NCBI GenBank assembly: GCA_023393635.1
Contig: JAEWKT010000032.1
Coordinates: forward strand, 1-64,000
Reading direction: 5' to 3'
From: Pseudomonadota bacterium
Lineage (GTDB): Bacteria > Pseudomonadota > Gammaproteobacteria > Pseudomonadales > Moraxellaceae
DNA: 64,000 nucleotides
Part shown: positions 10,081 to 19,749 of the stretch, piece after piece
How positions within the stretch are numbered: position 1 is the first letter of the stretch
Layout: the number at the start of each line of letters is the position of its first letter
Position numbers and translations under genes: made by a program
The notes under the pieces: model-generated
What the model saw: only the letters and a program-made list of their open reading frames with translations
Databases searched by the model: none
Told to the model about the DNA's origin: nothing

Positions 10081-10863
10081 ATGCAGTTAAATGATAAGGT
10101 AGCCATTGTTACTGGCGGCGCATCAGGTTTAGGCCTGGCCACTGTAGAAGCATTTGTTGCTAAAGGTGCAAAAGTCGTCATTTTTGATTTAAATCAACAG
10201 CAAGGCGATGAAGTTGCAAACCGTCTAAATGCAGCGCATGGCGACAGTGTACGTGCTTTGACAGTAGATGTGACTGATGAAACTGCTGTGCATGCAGCGA
10301 TTCAGCAGGTGGTTGCATTATTTGGTGGCTTGCACATTTGCGTGAATTGCGCAGGTATTGGTTCAGCCACTCGTACGGTAGGTAAAAAAGGTGCGCATCC
10401 ATTAAATACGTTTAGCAAAGTGATTCAAATTAACTTAATTGGCACATTTAATGTGACGCGACTGGCCGCTGAAGCCATGCAAAATAATGCACCTGACAAC
10501 GATGATGGTGAGCGCGGCGTGATTATCAATACTGCTTCTGTAGCAGCCTTTGATGGCCAAATTGGTCAAGTCGCATATTCGGCATCAAAAGGTGGTGTGG
10601 TAGGCATGACGCTACCATTGGCGCGAGATCTGGCCGTGATGGGTGTGCGGGTAAACTGTATTGCCCCAGGAATTTTTAATACGCCACTGATGAATAGCTC
10701 ACCAGATTCGGTGAAAATGCCCTTAATAGAGATGACGCAATTTCCAAAACGTTTAGGGCATCCCAGCGAGTATGGCCAGTTTGCCGTGCATATTGTTGAA
10801 AATGGCTTCTTAAATGGTGAAACCATTCGCTTGGACGGTGCAATTCGTATGGCACCGCGTTAA
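10081..10863 (+). CDS. 3-hydroxyacyl-CoA dehydrogenase type 2 (SDR, HSD10-like)
   Basis: The 260-residue protein is a classical short-chain dehydrogenase with TGGASGLG near residue 12, CVNCAGIG, and the catalytic YSASK. Similarity to the HSD17B10 group ([12 protein letters not shown] at the C-terminus) suggests NAD-dependent oxidation of 3-hydroxyacyl-CoA in fatty-acid or branched-chain degradation. AAGGAG is only one base before the ATG at 10075 but seven before the ATG at 10081, so the second is chosen. No other beta-oxidation genes adjoin. Confidence 0.85.
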   Translation: MQLNDKVAIVTGGASGLGLATVEAFVAKGAKVVIFDLNQQQGDEVANRLNAAHGDSVRALTVDVTDETAVHAAIQQVVALFGGLHICVNCAGIGSATRTVGKKGAHPLNTFSKVIQINLIGTFNVTRLAAEAMQNNAPDNDDGERGVIINTASVAAFDGQIGQVAYSASKGGVVGMTLPLARDLAVMGVRVNCIAPGIFNTPLMNSSPDSVKMPLIEMTQFPKRLGHPSEYGQFAVHIVENGFLNGETIRLDGAIRMAPR

Positions 10864-10876
10864 GTTGAGATTTTTT

Positions 10877-10905
10877 GCAGGTAGGAGCTTAGCTTCTGCC
10901 TGCAT
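10877..10905 (+). terminator. Possible terminator hairpin after the SDR gene
   Basis: An imperfect stem built on GCAGG/CCTGC lies just past the SDR stop and before the convergent small membrane gene. The T-rich tail is interrupted, so efficiency is doubtful. Confidence 0.35.
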
Positions 10906-10927
10906 TAATATTTGATTTTAATCAGGT

Positions 10928-11215
10928 TTAAAGTGCTTTGATAATACCAAGCTTAGCAAAAAGGACAATATATCGAATAGGCCATAGGAGCAAAAAGCCT
11001 AACTTTGCTGAACTTTCATTATCAATAGTGCCATGAACAGGATGATTCCACTCAACAAGTCTTCTTAGCACTTGTCTATTGAGATAAATGCCAGCAGAAA
11101 TATAGTAAATAAAGGTGATGATGCCTGGTATACCAAAATTGGCATTTAGACCAATGAGCATAAGTAATATCACTAATGCGATTAACCACTGTAGTGCAGC
11201 TGCCCTCAACGACAT
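10928..11215 (-). CDS. Small inner-membrane protein of unknown function
   Basis: The 95-residue product has hydrophobic stretches at about 8-24, 27-44 and 70-90 joined by a polar, basic loop (LNRQVLRRLVEWNHPVHG). It therefore looks like a two- or three-helix membrane protein. I recognise no family. It stands alone, convergent with the SDR gene. Confidence 0.5.
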   Translation of the reverse strand: MSLRAAALQWLIALVILLMLIGLNANFGIPGIITFIYYISAGIYLNRQVLRRLVEWNHPVHGTIDNESSAKLGFLLLWPIRYIVLFAKLGIIKAL

Positions 11216-11424
11216 GAGGATTTTCCTTGTAAATAATTTATGATTTAGATTTTTTGAAAAAAAAAGCTTTATCGTTAGGATAAATATGGCTTTTTACTTG
11301 CTTCTTAATTTTAAACATTTTTTGTATAGCAAAACAAGTTTCTAAATATTCTCAATTTTTATTTTATATATAACATGAATAAAAGTTAAGCTATGATGGC
11401 TTATACTTATTTTACTTGAATAAT

Positions 11425-11904
11425 ATGTCTCAATCTACAGTACCAGCCAGTTTTCATTTGTGGATAGATGCCGATGCCATTCCACGGATATTGCGCGACA
11501 TTATTTTTCGGGCATCTGATCGGCATTTGCTCAATGTCACGTTTGTGGCAAATCAGGCGGTGGGTATTACACCTTCCACACGCATTAAATCAATGCAGGT
11601 GTCGCATGGTGCTGACAGTGCAGACCGTGAAATTGTTGAGCGCATGCAGGCGGGCGATATTGTGGTGACACAGGATATTCCGTTGGCCGCACAAGTCATT
11701 GAAAAAGGTGGTACAGCCATTCATCCACGTGGTGATATTTATACGCCAGATAATGTGCGCGCGCGTTTGCATTTACGTGATTATATGGAGGTGTTGCGTG
11801 GTGCTGGGGTGCAAACAGGTGGGCCTGCACCTATTTCTGATAAAGAAAAAAAGGCTTTTGCTGATTCTCTAGAAAAGACAATTCAAAAGCAAAAACGCAA
11901 GTAA
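11425..11904 (+). CDS. YaiI/YqxD family protein (DUF188, PIN-like)
   Basis: The 159-residue protein begins with [19 protein letters not shown] and contains [24 protein letters not shown] and GDIYTPDNV. These are the conserved blocks of the UPF0178/YaiI family, whose acidic residues resemble a PIN-type nuclease centre. No activity has been established to my knowledge. The ATG at 11425 is preferred over the in-frame TTG at 11416. It is probably monocistronic. Confidence 0.9.
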   Translation: MSQSTVPASFHLWIDADAIPRILRDIIFRASDRHLLNVTFVANQAVGITPSTRIKSMQVSHGADSADREIVERMQAGDIVVTQDIPLAAQVIEKGGTAIHPRGDIYTPDNVRARLHLRDYMEVLRGAGVQTGGPAPISDKEKKAFADSLEKTIQKQKRK

Positions 11905-12010
11905 AGCTTACTGTGTGACGATGTAAAGCTAATACAGGCTATTTGAATGAAAGATTAAAATAGTCTGGCTAACGATGGATTGGTATAAAGCGCACGATGA
12001 GAGGTAAATC

Positions 12011-12214
12011 ATGGAAACGAGCCAGCTACTACTTGGCGTGCTTTTTAGTTCAATTGGCTTGGGCTATTTTATTTATGGTAAAAAGCAAAAAGTAATGCTG
12101 CCATTTATTTGTGGTCTTATTTTGATGATTTTCCCTTATTTTTTTGAAAACATTGGGATGATGATTTTGATGGGAGGGGTGCTTATGGGTATTCCTTATT
12201 TTATAAGATATTAG
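12011..12214 (+). CDS. Small conserved membrane protein
   Basis: The 67-residue protein consists of hydrophobic segments at about 6-22, 29-46 and 48-66 with a basic GKKQK turn. Similar proteins occur in Pseudomonas and Acinetobacter, sometimes loosely labelled amino acid transport protein; I know no experimental support for that. AGAGGT precedes the ATG at suitable distance. Confidence 0.7.
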   Translation: METSQLLLGVLFSSIGLGYFIYGKKQKVMLPFICGLILMIFPYFFENIGMMILMGGVLMGIPYFIRY

Positions 12215-12438
12215 CGTTCTAGTGATTAGCGCTAATTATACAAGAAGTTTATTATAAAAAATAATATAAGCCATACACACTGTAGTTTCATATAAAAATT
12301 AAACCCATAGACTAGTAAGCTGCTTAGGTGGAATTTTTTATCTGTCTGATGATATGGATTTGTTTATAGATTGCTCATGCCTAGGCAATGTAAAGGTGCA
12401 ATATCATAGGATTAACAGAATAGCCGTCGGAGTACGTT

Positions 12439-15210
12439 ATGAGCTCATGTATTGGTAAAAATAGTTTTGATAGTTTAAGTGAATTACAGGTAGGAGATAA
12501 TAAATACTATTACTATCAACTCAAAAAAGCAGCATCAAAGCTGGGCGATATTAACCTTTTACCCAAAACCTTAAAAATATTACTAGAAAATTTACTACGT
12601 TTTGAAGATGACATCTCCGTTAAAACTCAAGACATTCATGCGGTGGCAAACTGGCTGCAAAAACGTGGTTCTGACCAAGAAATCCAATTTCGCCCTGCAC
12701 GCGTATTAATGCAGGATTTTACGGGTGTACCCGCAGTGGTTGATTTAGCTGCTATGCGTGATGCGATGGCTAAAGCAGGCGGTGACCCACAAAAAATTAA
12801 TCCATTAAGCCCAGTTGATCTGGTCATTGATCATTCAGTCATGGTGGATTATTTTGGTGATGATGCCGCTTTTGATAAAAACGTTGAGCTTGAGATGCTG
12901 CGTAATGCCGAGCGTTATGAGTTTTTGCGTTGGGGACAGCAAGCCTTTAATAATTTTAGAGTGGTGCCGCCAGGTACTGGCATTTGCCATCAGGTTAATC
13001 TGGAGTATTTGGGGCAAACGGTATGGACCAAGCAAGAGGATAACCAGATTTTTGCTTATCCCGATACATTGGTAGGTACGGATTCTCATACCACCATGAT
13101 TAACGGTTTAGGCATATTAGGCTGGGGAGTAGGTGGTATTGAAGCAGAGGCGGCCATGTTAGGCCAGCCCATTTCGATGCTTATTCCAGAAGTCATTGGT
13201 TTTAAATTAACAGGTAAATTAAATGAAGGCATTACCGCGACTGATTTGGTGTTAACTGTGACGCAAATGCTGCGGCAAAAAGGGGTAGTGGGCAAGTTTG
13301 TTGAGTTTTATGGGGATGGCCTGGCCGATTTGCCACTGGCTGACCGCGCAACTATTGCCAATATGGCACCTGAATATGGTGCAACCTGTGGTTTTTTCCC
13401 AGTTGATGATATTACCTTAAGCTATATGCGCTTAACTGGACGGCGCGAGCAAACCGTACAATTGGTCGAAGCTTATAGCAAAGCGCAGGGCTTATGGCGT
13501 GAAATGGGTGATGAGCCTGCATTCACAGATACTTTGCATTTAGACATGGCCAGTGTCGAGGCAAGTGTGGCAGGGCCAAAGCGTCCACAGGATCGTGTAT
13601 TGTTGTCAAAGGTCAAGCAAGCCTTTAATGCATTGATGGATCTAAGCTTAAAGCCTATAGATGTTGAAAAAGCTCGCCTTGAGAGTGAAGGGGGTGGTGG
13701 TACTGCTGTTGGTGCAAAAGAATCTGCCTTACCGCATCATATCCGCACCATTGAATTTGAGTTAAATGATAAAACGTATTGCCTCAATGACGGCCATGTG
13801 GTGATTGCTGCGATTACATCCTGTACCAATACATCTAACCCCAGTGTGATGATGGCCGCAGGCCTGGTGGCTAAAAAAGCATTAGAGAAAGGCTTGCAGC
13901 GTAAGCCATGGGTAAAAAGCTCGCTTGCGCCTGGTTCAAAAGTAGTGACGGATTATTTACAAGCGGCAGGATTAACCCAGCCTTTAGATGAGCTTGGTTT
14001 TAATTTGGTAGGATATGGGTGCACTACCTGTATTGGCAACTCAGGGCCTTTGCCAGAAGCCATTGAACAAGCTATTACGCAAGGTGACTTAAGCGTTGCG
14101 GCCGTGCTGTCAGGTAACCGCAACTTTGAAGGACGGGTGCATCCATTTGTTAAAACCAACTGGCTGGCATCGCCGCCTTTGGTAGTTGCATATGCATTGG
14201 CTGGCAGTGTGCGAATTGATTTAACCAAAGAGCCATTGGGGCAAGATAGCATTGGCAATGATGTTTATTTAAAGGATATCTGGCCAACACAAGCTGAAGT
14301 GGCACAGGCAGTGCAACAAGTCACCACTGAGATGTTCCACAAAGAATATGCGGCTGTATTTGATGGTGATGAAAAATGGCAGGCAATTTTAGTGCCCAAA
14401 AGCCAGACCTATCCATGGCGTCATGACTCCACCTATATTCAAAATCCACCATTTTTTGAGGGAATGACTAAAGAATTACCCAAAATTAATGATGTTTATC
14501 AGGCCAGAATTTTAGCAATATTTGGCGATTCAGTCACCACGGATCATATTTCTCCTGCAGGAAATATTAAAAAAGATAGCCCTGCTGGACAATACTTGCA
14601 GGAACATGGTGTATTACCGCAAGACTTTAATTCTTATGGTTCACGGCGTGGCAACCATGAGGTAATGATGCGCGGCACATTTGCCAATATACGCATTAAA
14701 AACGAGATGCTAGATGATGTCGAGGGTGGTTTTACGCGGCATATTCCAACTGGTGAAGAAATGCCAATTTATGCTGCTGCCATGCGCTATCAACAGGAAA
14801 AAACGCCACTGGTGGTGATTGCAGGTAAAGAATATGGTACTGGCTCATCACGTGACTGGGCAGCAAAAGGCACCAATTTACTTGGTGTAAAAGCCGTCAT
14901 TGCCGAGAGTTTTGAGCGCATTCATCGTTCTAACTTAGTGGGAATGGGTGTGTTGCCATTGCAGTTTATGGAAGGCCAGAACCGATTTAACCTTGATTTA
15001 TCAGGCAGTGAAACTCTGAATATTATTGGGTTAGAAGGCGAGTTAACCCCAAAAATGCTGCTCAAGGTTGAGGTGCAGCAAGAGGGAAAACCTGTGCATA
15101 CTTTTGACGTCATCTGCCGTATCGATACCTTAAATGAAATTGGCTACTTTAAAGCAGGCGGTATCTTGCATGCAGTGTTACGAGACTTGTTAAGCAGTGA
15201 AAAAAATTGA
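12439..15210 (+). CDS. acnA: Aconitate hydratase A
   Basis: AcnA isomerises citrate to isocitrate in the TCA cycle with a [4Fe-4S] cluster. The 923-residue length and near-continuous similarity to E. coli AcnA (891) are clear. Cluster ligands are visible in [11 protein letters not shown] near residue 460 and [13 protein letters not shown] near 530; the swivel domain follows with [20 protein letters not shown] and [18 protein letters not shown] precedes the ATG. The last 14 bases overlap the next reading frame, suggesting coupling. The AcnD branch was considered, but the sequence fits AcnA. Confidence 0.95.
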   Translation: MSSCIGKNSFDSLSELQVGDNKYYYYQLKKAASKLGDINLLPKTLKILLENLLRFEDDISVKTQDIHAVANWLQKRGSDQEIQFRPARVLMQDFTGVPAVVDLAAMRDAMAKAGGDPQKINPLSPVDLVIDHSVMVDYFGDDAAFDKNVELEMLRNAERYEFLRWGQQAFNNFRVVPPGTGICHQVNLEYLGQTVWTKQEDNQIFAYPDTLVGTDSHTTMINGLGILGWGVGGIEAEAAMLGQPISMLIPEVIGFKLTGKLNEGITATDLVLTVTQMLRQKGVVGKFVEFYGDGLADLPLADRATIANMAPEYGATCGFFPVDDITLSYMRLTGRREQTVQLVEAYSKAQGLWREMGDEPAFTDTLHLDMASVEASVAGPKRPQDRVLLSKVKQAFNALMDLSLKPIDVEKARLESEGGGGTAVGAKESALPHHIRTIEFELNDKTYCLNDGHVVIAAITSCTNTSNPSVMMAAGLVAKKALEKGLQRKPWVKSSLAPGSKVVTDYLQAAGLTQPLDELGFNLVGYGCTTCIGNSGPLPEAIEQAITQGDLSVAAVLSGNRNFEGRVHPFVKTNWLASPPLVVAYALAGSVRIDLTKEPLGQDSIGNDVYLKDIWPTQAEVAQAVQQVTTEMFHKEYAAVFDGDEKWQAILVPKSQTYPWRHDSTYIQNPPFFEGMTKELPKINDVYQARILAIFGDSVTTDHISPAGNIKKDSPAGQYLQEHGVLPQDFNSYGSRRGNHEVMMRGTFANIRIKNEMLDDVEGGFTRHIPTGEEMPIYAAAMRYQQEKTPLVVIAGKEYGTGSSRDWAAKGTNLLGVKAVIAESFERIHRSNLVGMGVLPLQFMEGQNRFNLDLSGSETLNIIGLEGELTPKMLLKVEVQQEGKPVHTFDVICRIDTLNEIGYFKAGGILHAVLRDLLSSEKN

Positions 15211-15805
15211 TACTGTCACGTTAGATGACATGATAGAGCAAATAAAAAGCTGCGATATCTGTCAGCCGTATCTGCCTTATCGGGTTAAGCCCATTGTGCA
15301 ATTAAACCCCCACGCACGGATTTTAATTGCCTCACAAGCACCTGGGCGACGCGCACATGAGAGCGGTATCTCATTTGATGATCCAAGTGGCGAGCGGCTA
15401 CGTTATTGGTTAGGTATTGATCGTAAGCAGTTTTATGATGCCAGCAAAATTGCTATTTTACCCATGGGTTTTTGCTATCCAGGTAAAGGCAAAACAGGTG
15501 ATTTGCCACCACGTAAAGAGTGTGAGCCAGCGTGGCGTGTGCCTATTTTGCAGCAATTGCCCAATATTGAACTCACGCTGGTGATTGGCCAGTATGCGCA
15601 GGCTTATCATTTGGGTGCTAAGCATGATAATGTGACCAACAATGTGCAGAATTGGCAGGACTATTGGCCAGACATTTTGCCATTGCCGCACCCTAGTCCA
15701 CGTAATATATTCTGGTTTAAGCGTAATCCGTGGTTTGAAAACGAACTTATTCCTATCTTACAGCAGCGTGTTGCACAGATTCTTCAGCATGGATTTCAGG
15801 AATAA
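15197..15805 (+). CDS. Uracil-DNA glycosylase family protein
   Basis: The 202-residue protein has [11 protein letters not shown] near the N-terminus and [20 protein letters not shown], matching the UDG superfamily (SQAPG as the water-activating loop) and a late LPHPSPRN resembling the HPSPRN motif. It is likely a DNA base-excision glycosylase or a relative with altered activity. The GTG at 15197 overlaps the acnA end; a downstream ATG at 15232 is an alternative, and no clear ribosome binding site decides. It is convergent with the next gene, 16 bases away. Confidence 0.8.
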   Translation: MKKIDTVTLDDMIEQIKSCDICQPYLPYRVKPIVQLNPHARILIASQAPGRRAHESGISFDDPSGERLRYWLGIDRKQFYDASKIAILPMGFCYPGKGKTGDLPPRKECEPAWRVPILQQLPNIELTLVIGQYAQAYHLGAKHDNVTNNVQNWQDYWPDILPLPHPSPRNIFWFKRNPWFENELIPILQQRVAQILQHGFQE

Positions 15806-15821
15806 ATTTTTGAAGAGCAGT

Positions 15822-16724
15822 TTATTTTTTTATGTTTGGAAAATTAAATGTCTGGCTTAAATTGCCCTGTAAGCCGCCTGTATGAATAGCCAGAATTTGG
15901 CTATTGGCTGTAAAATAACCTTTTTCAATTAAATCAAATAAGCCAAATAGCATTTTCCCAGTATAAATTGGTTCAATGTCAATGCCAGTTTGCACTTTGA
16001 ACTCCTGCACAAATTGCAGGAGTTCAGGCGTGGCTTTGGCATAACCACCAAAGTGATAATTTTCAATTAGTTTCCAGTTGGTTTTACTCGTCCACTTCTC
16101 AATTTCTGTCTGTAAAAAATCTCCTTTTAGCGCAGGAAAGCCCAATATAGTTTGCTGCACTGTACTTGATTCAATAATGCCTGTAATCGTGCCGCCAGTA
16201 CCTACTGCACAGCACACATAATCAAATTGCTGTTTGTCATCTATGGTTAAAATTTCTGTGCAGCCTTGTACGGCCAACGCATTGGTTCCCCCTTCGGGAA
16301 TTAAATAAAACTGGCCAAACTGTTGTTGTAGTTGCTGAATAAATTCAGGCTCAGCTTTATGGCGATAATCCGCACGGCTAATAAACTCAAGCTGCATACC
16401 TTGTTGCTGTGCCAGTGCTAAGGTCGGGTTATCATTAATTTTTGCTGCCAATTCTTCACCACGAATAATACCAATGGTGTGAAAGCCAAACTCATGGCCT
16501 GACGCCGCAACCGCTGCAATATGGTTAGAATAAGCACCACCAAAAGTAAGCAGGGTTTTTTGCCCCAGTTTCTGTGCTTCGTGCAGGTTATATTTTAGCT
16601 TACGAAATTTATTGCCCGAAATTTGCGGATGCAGTAAATCCTCACGTTTCATAAAAACCCGAATATTATTAGCAAAATGAATTGATAGTTGCTCATTAAA
16701 GCTATTACAGACATTAGACAGCAT
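15822..16724 (-). CDS. D-cysteine desulfhydrase / ACC deaminase-like PLP enzyme
   Basis: The 300-residue protein is a fold-type II PLP enzyme. KREDLLHPQISGNKFRKL contains the PLP lysine in SGNK, FGGAYSNHIAA is the substrate loop, and AVGTGGTITG binds phosphate. The family includes ACC deaminase and D-cysteine desulfhydrase; the latter is commoner in gammaproteobacteria, but the sequence alone does not decide. It is cytoplasmic, probably monocistronic, and divergent from the gene at 16837. Confidence 0.85.
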   Translation of the reverse strand: MLSNVCNSFNEQLSIHFANNIRVFMKREDLLHPQISGNKFRKLKYNLHEAQKLGQKTLLTFGGAYSNHIAAVAASGHEFGFHTIGIIRGEELAAKINDNPTLALAQQQGMQLEFISRADYRHKAEPEFIQQLQQQFGQFYLIPEGGTNALAVQGCTEILTIDDKQQFDYVCCAVGTGGTITGIIESSTVQQTILGFPALKGDFLQTEIEKWTSKTNWKLIENYHFGGYAKATPELLQFVQEFKVQTGIDIEPIYTGKMLFGLFDLIEKGYFTANSQILAIHTGGLQGNLSQTFNFPNIKK

Positions 16725-16836
16725 GTAAATTTTTTAAAAAAAGAATAGGCATCGCAGTTTAAAATTAATTCGGCATATTCGCCACGATTGTTGGTTACAA
16801 TACAGCTTGTTCTATTATTGTTGATGATCACTTGCC

Positions 16837-17313
16837 ATGCTTAACGTCTACCTAACAGACTTAAATAAACAAGTAACTGCCGATTTAGGCCGCGGCGCAA
16901 AAGATATTGCGTTGGTAATGGCACTCAAAAAAGTGTTTTTAAGCACTATGGATTTACTTGAGCCCGTTATTCCAGACAATGAGGATATAAATAATATCTC
17001 CTGGCGCGCGACCCAAGCCGACCTCATAACCTTTGAGCGTTTAGCCAAAAGCTGGCAGGCTTTAGAGATTCGTTTGCAAGCTTATTCGGTATTTAGCAGT
17101 GATGATGCCATGGCCATTATTGTGCAGGCAGCCCAGCAGCAACGCCAAGCGCGTTATACCGAAATAGGTCTGGATGCCAATTTATTAGAGCTAGATATCT
17201 TACTGCTGTATACGATTCATCAGCAACTGGATCAATTGCTGAGTAAAGAGCCACCGTATGCCAGTCAATTTTTGCAAAACTGGCCTGAGTTTAAAGAGTC
17301 GATTATTTTATAA
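16837..17313 (+). CDS. Conserved protein of unknown function
   Basis: The 158-residue protein is soluble, leucine-rich and probably mostly helical. Nothing in it suggests a signal peptide, metal site or nucleotide-binding loop. Clean codon use, an ATG start and divergent placement opposite the PLP enzyme support a real gene. I do not recognise the family. Confidence 0.6.
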   Translation: MLNVYLTDLNKQVTADLGRGAKDIALVMALKKVFLSTMDLLEPVIPDNEDINNISWRATQADLITFERLAKSWQALEIRLQAYSVFSSDDAMAIIVQAAQQQRQARYTEIGLDANLLELDILLLYTIHQQLDQLLSKEPPYASQFLQNWPEFKESIIL

Positions 17314-17432
17314 AGTAGAGCGATATTAATATTTAAAATATATACTGTTGCGCGAAAGCGAGTCAAACTGGCCTAAAATAGCGCGTCTTTCATTACTGTA
17401 CTTTTGGGTATTTAATTTTTTAGGAAAATATA

Positions 17433-18149
17433 ATGGTTAAGCGTTTTTCAATGAGTAGTTTTAACATTTTGGCAGTTGCTGTGCTTGGTTTGGCCAGCAT
17501 GAGCGCAAAGGCTGATTTTATTGGTTTATATGCTGGCGTGGATGGCATGTATACCAAAGCAAAAGATAGTGCAGGGCAGTCCGATGATAAGTTTAATGCC
17601 GTCTATAATTTAGCATTTGAGCACCCAGTACCATTTTTGCCTAACTTAAAATTGCGCTATAGCGATTTTAGTAATACTGAAAGCTCTGGTAATGCACTGT
17701 ATAACGTAAATCAGTCGTTGGGTGTGCAAACGCTGGATGCGCTTGGTTATTACGAAATTTTAGATAATCTTGTCAGTGTTGATGTGGGTCTTGGTGTTAA
17801 GCGGATTAATACCAAAGATGCTATACGTCTAAGCGCGGGTAATGTCGGCGCGGTAATTAAAAATAATTATGATGAAACTTTGCCTGCTTTATATGTCGCT
17901 GCTGGTGGCAAGCTGCCATTCACAGGTTTTAGTGCCAAAGCGGAAGTGATGGCGGGTAAAAACAGCGATGCTGACTTTAGCGATATTAACGCTAAAGTGA
18001 AATATAACTTTATTGAAAATATTGCATTAGATTTAGGCCTAAAGTTTGGCTACCGTGCCATGATTATTAACTTTGATGACGATGCTAACACCGCGTTAAA
18101 AGAAGTGAAGGCGAAAGGGCCTTATTTAGGGTTGGAAGCGCATTTCTAG
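17433..18149 (+). CDS. TIGR04219-type outer-membrane beta-barrel protein
   Basis: The 238-residue precursor has a signal peptide with likely cleavage after AKA near residue 27. The rest alternates polar and aromatic residues typical of beta strands and ends in phenylalanine (LEAHF), as outer-membrane proteins do. FIGLYAGVDG after the signal and the total length fit the TIGR04219 barrel family, of unknown substrate. TTAGGAAA precedes the ATG, and a strong terminator follows. Confidence 0.8.
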   Translation: MVKRFSMSSFNILAVAVLGLASMSAKADFIGLYAGVDGMYTKAKDSAGQSDDKFNAVYNLAFEHPVPFLPNLKLRYSDFSNTESSGNALYNVNQSLGVQTLDALGYYEILDNLVSVDVGLGVKRINTKDAIRLSAGNVGAVIKNNYDETLPALYVAAGGKLPFTGFSAKAEVMAGKNSDADFSDINAKVKYNFIENIALDLGLKFGYRAMIINFDDDANTALKEVKAKGPYLGLEAHF

Positions 18150-18172
18150 TTTTTGAGTTTGCTAGATTTATT

Positions 18173-18210
18173 AAGCCGATGACTTGATAAAGTAATCGGC
18201 TTTTTTTTTA
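18173..18210 (+). terminator. Rho-independent terminator of the outer-membrane protein gene
   Basis: AAGCCGAT (18173-18180) pairs with ATCGGCTT (18195-18202), followed by a long T run. It lies between the barrel gene and the convergent higA. Confidence 0.9.
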
Positions 18211-18216
18211 TCATTT

Positions 18217-18618
18217 TTAAATAAAGACTTCGGCAGGCACGCTAAAGCGTTTTGATAATGCCTTAATATGGTTAAGATTTAGCTTGCGTTTTCCATTCAA
18301 AATTTCTGAAACAACGGATTGGCCAGCAACCTCTGGTAAATCAGACTGGGTTAAGCCGTGCTGTTGCATTAAAAATGCCAGTACTTCATGCGGGGCAGCG
18401 TCAGGAATCGGATAGTGCACTTCATCGTAAGCGGCAATGACATCCCCAATCCGATCTATTAAGCCTGATAAAGGATGATTTTCATCATCACCGACCATAT
18501 CCAGCAATTCATCTAAAGTGATTGCCAACGTATCATATTCGGTTTTGTTTGTGGGTGGGGTAAGCACGGGTGCAATAAACTGCCAGTGTTCAATCGCTTG
18601 TTTGACCATTGCGTTCAT
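18217..18618 (-). CDS. higA: HigA-type antitoxin with C-terminal helix-turn-helix
   Basis: The 133-residue protein ends in a Cro/C1-type helix-turn-helix (HGLTQSDLPEVAGQSVVSEILNG split over two helices, then LNLNHIKALSKRF), as in HigA antitoxins of the HigB-first operon type. The N-terminal part is acidic, fitting toxin binding. The ATG at 18618 is chosen because GAGG lies eight bases upstream; an in-frame ATG at 18636 would overlap higB. It should neutralise HigB and repress the operon. Confidence 0.85.
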   Translation of the reverse strand: MNAMVKQAIEHWQFIAPVLTPPTNKTEYDTLAITLDELLDMVGDDENHPLSGLIDRIGDVIAAYDEVHYPIPDAAPHEVLAFLMQQHGLTQSDLPEVAGQSVVSEILNGKRKLNLNHIKALSKRFSVPAEVFI

Positions 18619-18620
18619 AC

Positions 18621-18902
18621 TTAGCCCTCTTTCCATTTGTTTTGGTCATATTCTTTATGAGAAAGAATATATCGAATATATACGCGCTTGTCCTGAAATT
18701 TGACAACAGCAATTAAGCGAATTTTATTACCGCCAATGTCAAACACATGGAATTGACCAACTTTGTCTACTGCGGGAAATAATCGTTTAAGCGCTGCAAA
18801 GTCTTTGGGTTCACTTTTTTTCATAATACTGTACCAGCTTAACAATGCCGATTCAGCTTGTGGAAACTTTGCTATAGCCTCAACAATTCTACCTCTGGTC
18901 AA
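18621..18902 (-). CDS. higB: HigB-type mRNA interferase toxin, unusual start
   Basis: The 93-residue product is a RelE-fold HigB homologue with FDIGGNKIRLIAVVKF, KRVYIRYILSHKEYD and a basic C-terminus. HigB toxins cleave mRNA on the ribosome. Family members usually begin M-H-x-I/L-T/S-R; here the equivalent codons read ATA-CAC-ATT-TTG, so the expected ATG is ATA (18909-18911) and the first accepted start is TTG at 18902. An in-frame stop lies six codons before that TTG. Expression may be weak or lost. higA follows by two bases. Confidence 0.75.
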   Translation of the reverse strand: MTRGRIVEAIAKFPQAESALLSWYSIMKKSEPKDFAALKRLFPAVDKVGQFHVFDIGGNKIRLIAVVKFQDKRVYIRYILSHKEYDQNKWKEG

Positions 18903-19094
18903 AATGTGTATGGTTAGCTAACTTTGTTTGTTAAATGAACTATAGGTTAAATTATCGCATTTTGCAATATTGGTTATCAGTTCGTATATGAAGTACTAAT
19001 TTAGGAAGTGGAGGTTTTAGTCATTGCGGTGGGTAGAATTGATAAAACCAGGTTTATGACTATGCTGATAGTAATTAGATAATTTTGATTCGAT

Positions 19095-19408
19095 CTACCA
19101 AGAAAAATTACGGCCTTGATCTTGAGCGCGCTCAATGTTGAAATCGTCTTTAGCTTCTGCAAGTTCTTGATTAAATTGTTCGCGCCAAATCTTTAACTTA
19201 TCAGCAACCGTTAAATGATCGCCATTTAGTTTTTGGTATTCTGGAGTTGACGATAAAACAGCCGTGCTTTGCCCGTGCTTAGAAATAGACATATTTTCAC
19301 CTTACTTTGGTCAGTCAAGTCGGCTAGATGGGCGCGTGCTTGAGTGACAGGAATTGAAGTTATAAACGGTTCCTTTTTAATTGTACATTTAAAAGTAGTT
19401 TTCTTCAT
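19095..19408 (-). pseudogene. Frameshifted Phd/YefM-type antitoxin without partner toxin
   Basis: Two minus-strand frames together give one Phd/YefM-like antitoxin. The N-terminal part starts at ATG 19408 and contains IPVTQARAHLADLTDQ. The C-terminal part continues with SISKHGQSTAVL and PEYQKLNG in another frame. Removing two bases around 19295-19301 joins them as VKI-SISKHG, as expected for the family. No toxin gene is adjacent on this strand. A sequencing error is the alternative; a second translation start at 19292 is also possible. Confidence 0.65.
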
Positions 19409-19435
19409 TAAATAGAAAGAGTATCTATTGGCACA

Positions 19436-19452
19436 TTAAAAGATGCTTTTAA
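19436..19452 (+). promoter_or_regulatory. Candidate StbD operator palindrome
   Basis: TTAAAAG-ATG-CTTTTAA is a perfect 7-bp inverted repeat with a three-base centre. It overlaps the expected -35 region of the stbDE promoter. Antitoxins of this family usually bind such palindromes to autoregulate. Confidence 0.5.
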
Positions 19453-19464
19453 GAGCACTAAAAA

Positions 19465-19473
19465 TGGTATAAT
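19465..19473 (+). promoter_or_regulatory. Extended -10 promoter of stbDE
   Basis: TGG-TATAAT is an extended -10 with a perfect hexamer at 19468-19473, 28 bases before the stbD ATG. No good -35 is visible, as expected for an extended -10 promoter covered by an operator. Confidence 0.6.
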
Positions 19474-19500
19474 TAAATCAGATTCTATGGAGATAAAGTA

Positions 19501-19749
19501 ATGACCCAATTAATTCATGCGCGAATGACTGCAAGCATTACTGAGTTGAAAAAAAGCCCAATGGATACAGTGTTAGCAGGTCGCGGTGAGCCGATAGCCA
19601 TATTAAATCGTAATACTGCTGCATTTTACTGTGTGCCTGCTGATCTATATGAGCAAATGATTGAGAAGCTTGAGGATTTAGAATTAAATGCAATTGCAGA
19701 CGTTCGTGCGAATCAAAAGCGCATTCGAGTGAATATTGATGATCTATAA
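19501..19749 (+). CDS. stbD: StbD/YafN-type antitoxin
   Basis: The 82-residue antitoxin has the Phd/YefM-type N-terminal DNA-binding part (ASITELKKSPMDTV) and an acidic toxin-binding C-terminus. PIAILNRNTAAFYCVPADLY is typical of StbD. GGAG lies upstream of the ATG. The last 11 bases overlap the toxin gene, so translation is probably coupled. It should bind the palindrome at 19436-19452. Confidence 0.85.
   Translation: MTQLIHARMTASITELKKSPMDTVLAGRGEPIAILNRNTAAFYCVPADLYEQMIEKLEDLELNAIADVRANQKRIRVNIDDL

Noticed and set aside
12439..15210. Assignment of the aconitase as AcnD (2-methylcitrate pathway)
   Set aside because: The sequence follows E. coli AcnA closely over its length and no prpB, prpC or prpF genes adjoin.
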